Assembly (NCBI GenBank): GCA_021808875.1
Contig: JAKBAU010000185.1
Span: 1 to 7,257 of the forward strand
Direction: 5' to 3'
DNA length: 7,257 nucleotides
DNA from: Pseudomonadota bacterium
Lineage (GTDB): Bacteria; Pseudomonadota; Alphaproteobacteria; Micropepsales; Micropepsaceae
Shown here: piece after piece, positions 6,851-7,257 of the stretch
Position numbering within the stretch: the stretch's first letter is position 1
Layout: each line of letters starts with the position of its first letter
Made by a program: the position numbers and the translations under genes
Notes under the pieces: generated by a model
What the model was told of the DNA's origin: nothing
Database searches by the model: none
The model's input: only the letters and a program-made list of their open reading frames with translations

Positions 6851-7257
6851 ATGAGCACCGACTATGTCATCGCCGATATCAAGCTTGCTGACTGGGGACG
6901 CAAGGAAATTGACCTGGCCGAAACCGAAATGCCCGGCCTGATGGCGACGCGCAAAGAATTCGGTCCCAAACTGCCCCTTAAAGGTGCCCGTATCGCCGGG
7001 AGCCTGCATATGACAATCCAGACCGCGGTCCTGATAGAAACCCTAAAGCATCTGGGCGCCGATGTTCGTTGGGCATCCTGCAACATCTTTTCCACCCAGG
7101 ATCATGCCGCCGCCGCCATCGCAGCCAGCGGCACTCCCGTGTTTGCCAAGAAGGGCGAAACTCTAGAGGAGTACTGGGAATACACCCACCGTATTTTTGA
7201 ATGGGCTGACGGCGGCACCCCTAACATGATCCTCGATGACGGTGGCGATGCCACCCT
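6851..7257 (+). CDS. ahcY: Adenosylhomocysteinase, N-terminal part (cut by the window end)
   Basis: AhcY hydrolyses S-adenosylhomocysteine to adenosine and homocysteine with a tightly bound NAD+, relieving product inhibition of methyltransferases in the cytoplasm. The visible 135 residues include [16 protein letters not shown] (5-20), [11 protein letters not shown] (25-35), the family signature stretch from [16 protein letters not shown] (50-65) through [22 protein letters not shown] (70-91), and [10 protein letters not shown] (126-135) with the conserved substrate-site aspartates. Bacterial homologues are about 460-475 residues, so roughly 70% lies beyond the window, including the NAD domain. 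ATG at 6851 has AGAGGA (6838-6843) seven bases upstream. The reading frame is intact to the window edge. It is divergent from queC, with an operator-like motif between them. Confidence 0.97.
   Translation, partial: MSTDYVIADIKLADWGRKEIDLAETEMPGLMATRKEFGPKLPLKGARIAGSLHMTIQTAVLIETLKHLGADVRWASCNIFSTQDHAAAAIAASGTPVFAKKGETLEEYWEYTHRIFEWADGGTPNMILDDGGDAT

Overview
The window looks like ordinary chromosomal DNA of an alphaproteobacterium. The evidence is protein style: a DUF3768 protein (a family I know mainly from alphaproteobacteria), the form of the AhcY N-terminus, and an operator-like motif upstream of ahcY that resembles the alphaproteobacterial SahR motif as I remember it. I cannot name a genus. 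There are no transposases, CRISPR repeats, rRNA or tRNA genes and no obvious mobile element.

Layout, left to right. Positions 1-514 hold no convincing gene, only a GC-rich hairpin (472-497) just past the end of the first gene. Positions 515-2479 (minus) encode a large secreted phosphoesterase of the acid phosphatase / phospholipase C family, best started at a GTG with a strong Shine-Dalgarno and a signal peptide. A 439-bp divergent spacer (2480-2918) follows. On the plus strand come a small DUF3768 protein (2919-3245), a possible 43-residue overlapping micro-ORF (3245-3376), and an SPW-repeat membrane protein (3417-3944). An 867-bp stretch (3945-4811) has no clear gene, though it has protein-like fragments in several minus-strand frames. 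An acyl-CoA dehydrogenase (4812-5978) ends in a 7-nt tail-to-tail overlap with queC (5972-6673, minus), the 7-cyano-7-deazaguanine synthase of queuosine synthesis. queC is divergent from ahcY (6851 to the window end, truncated), the S-adenosylhomocysteine hydrolase of the methyl cycle.

The genes do not form one pathway. The left half is a secreted phosphate- or lipid-ester hydrolase plus small accessory genes; the right half is core metabolism (acyl-CoA oxidation, tRNA modification, SAH recycling). The best-supported regulatory structure is the queC/ahcY spacer. It has an extended -10 promoter for ahcY, a short predicted leader that leaves little room for a riboswitch, and an inverted A/T-rich motif beside the -35 that may be a SahR-type operator. 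I found no strong candidate for a new multi-gene system.
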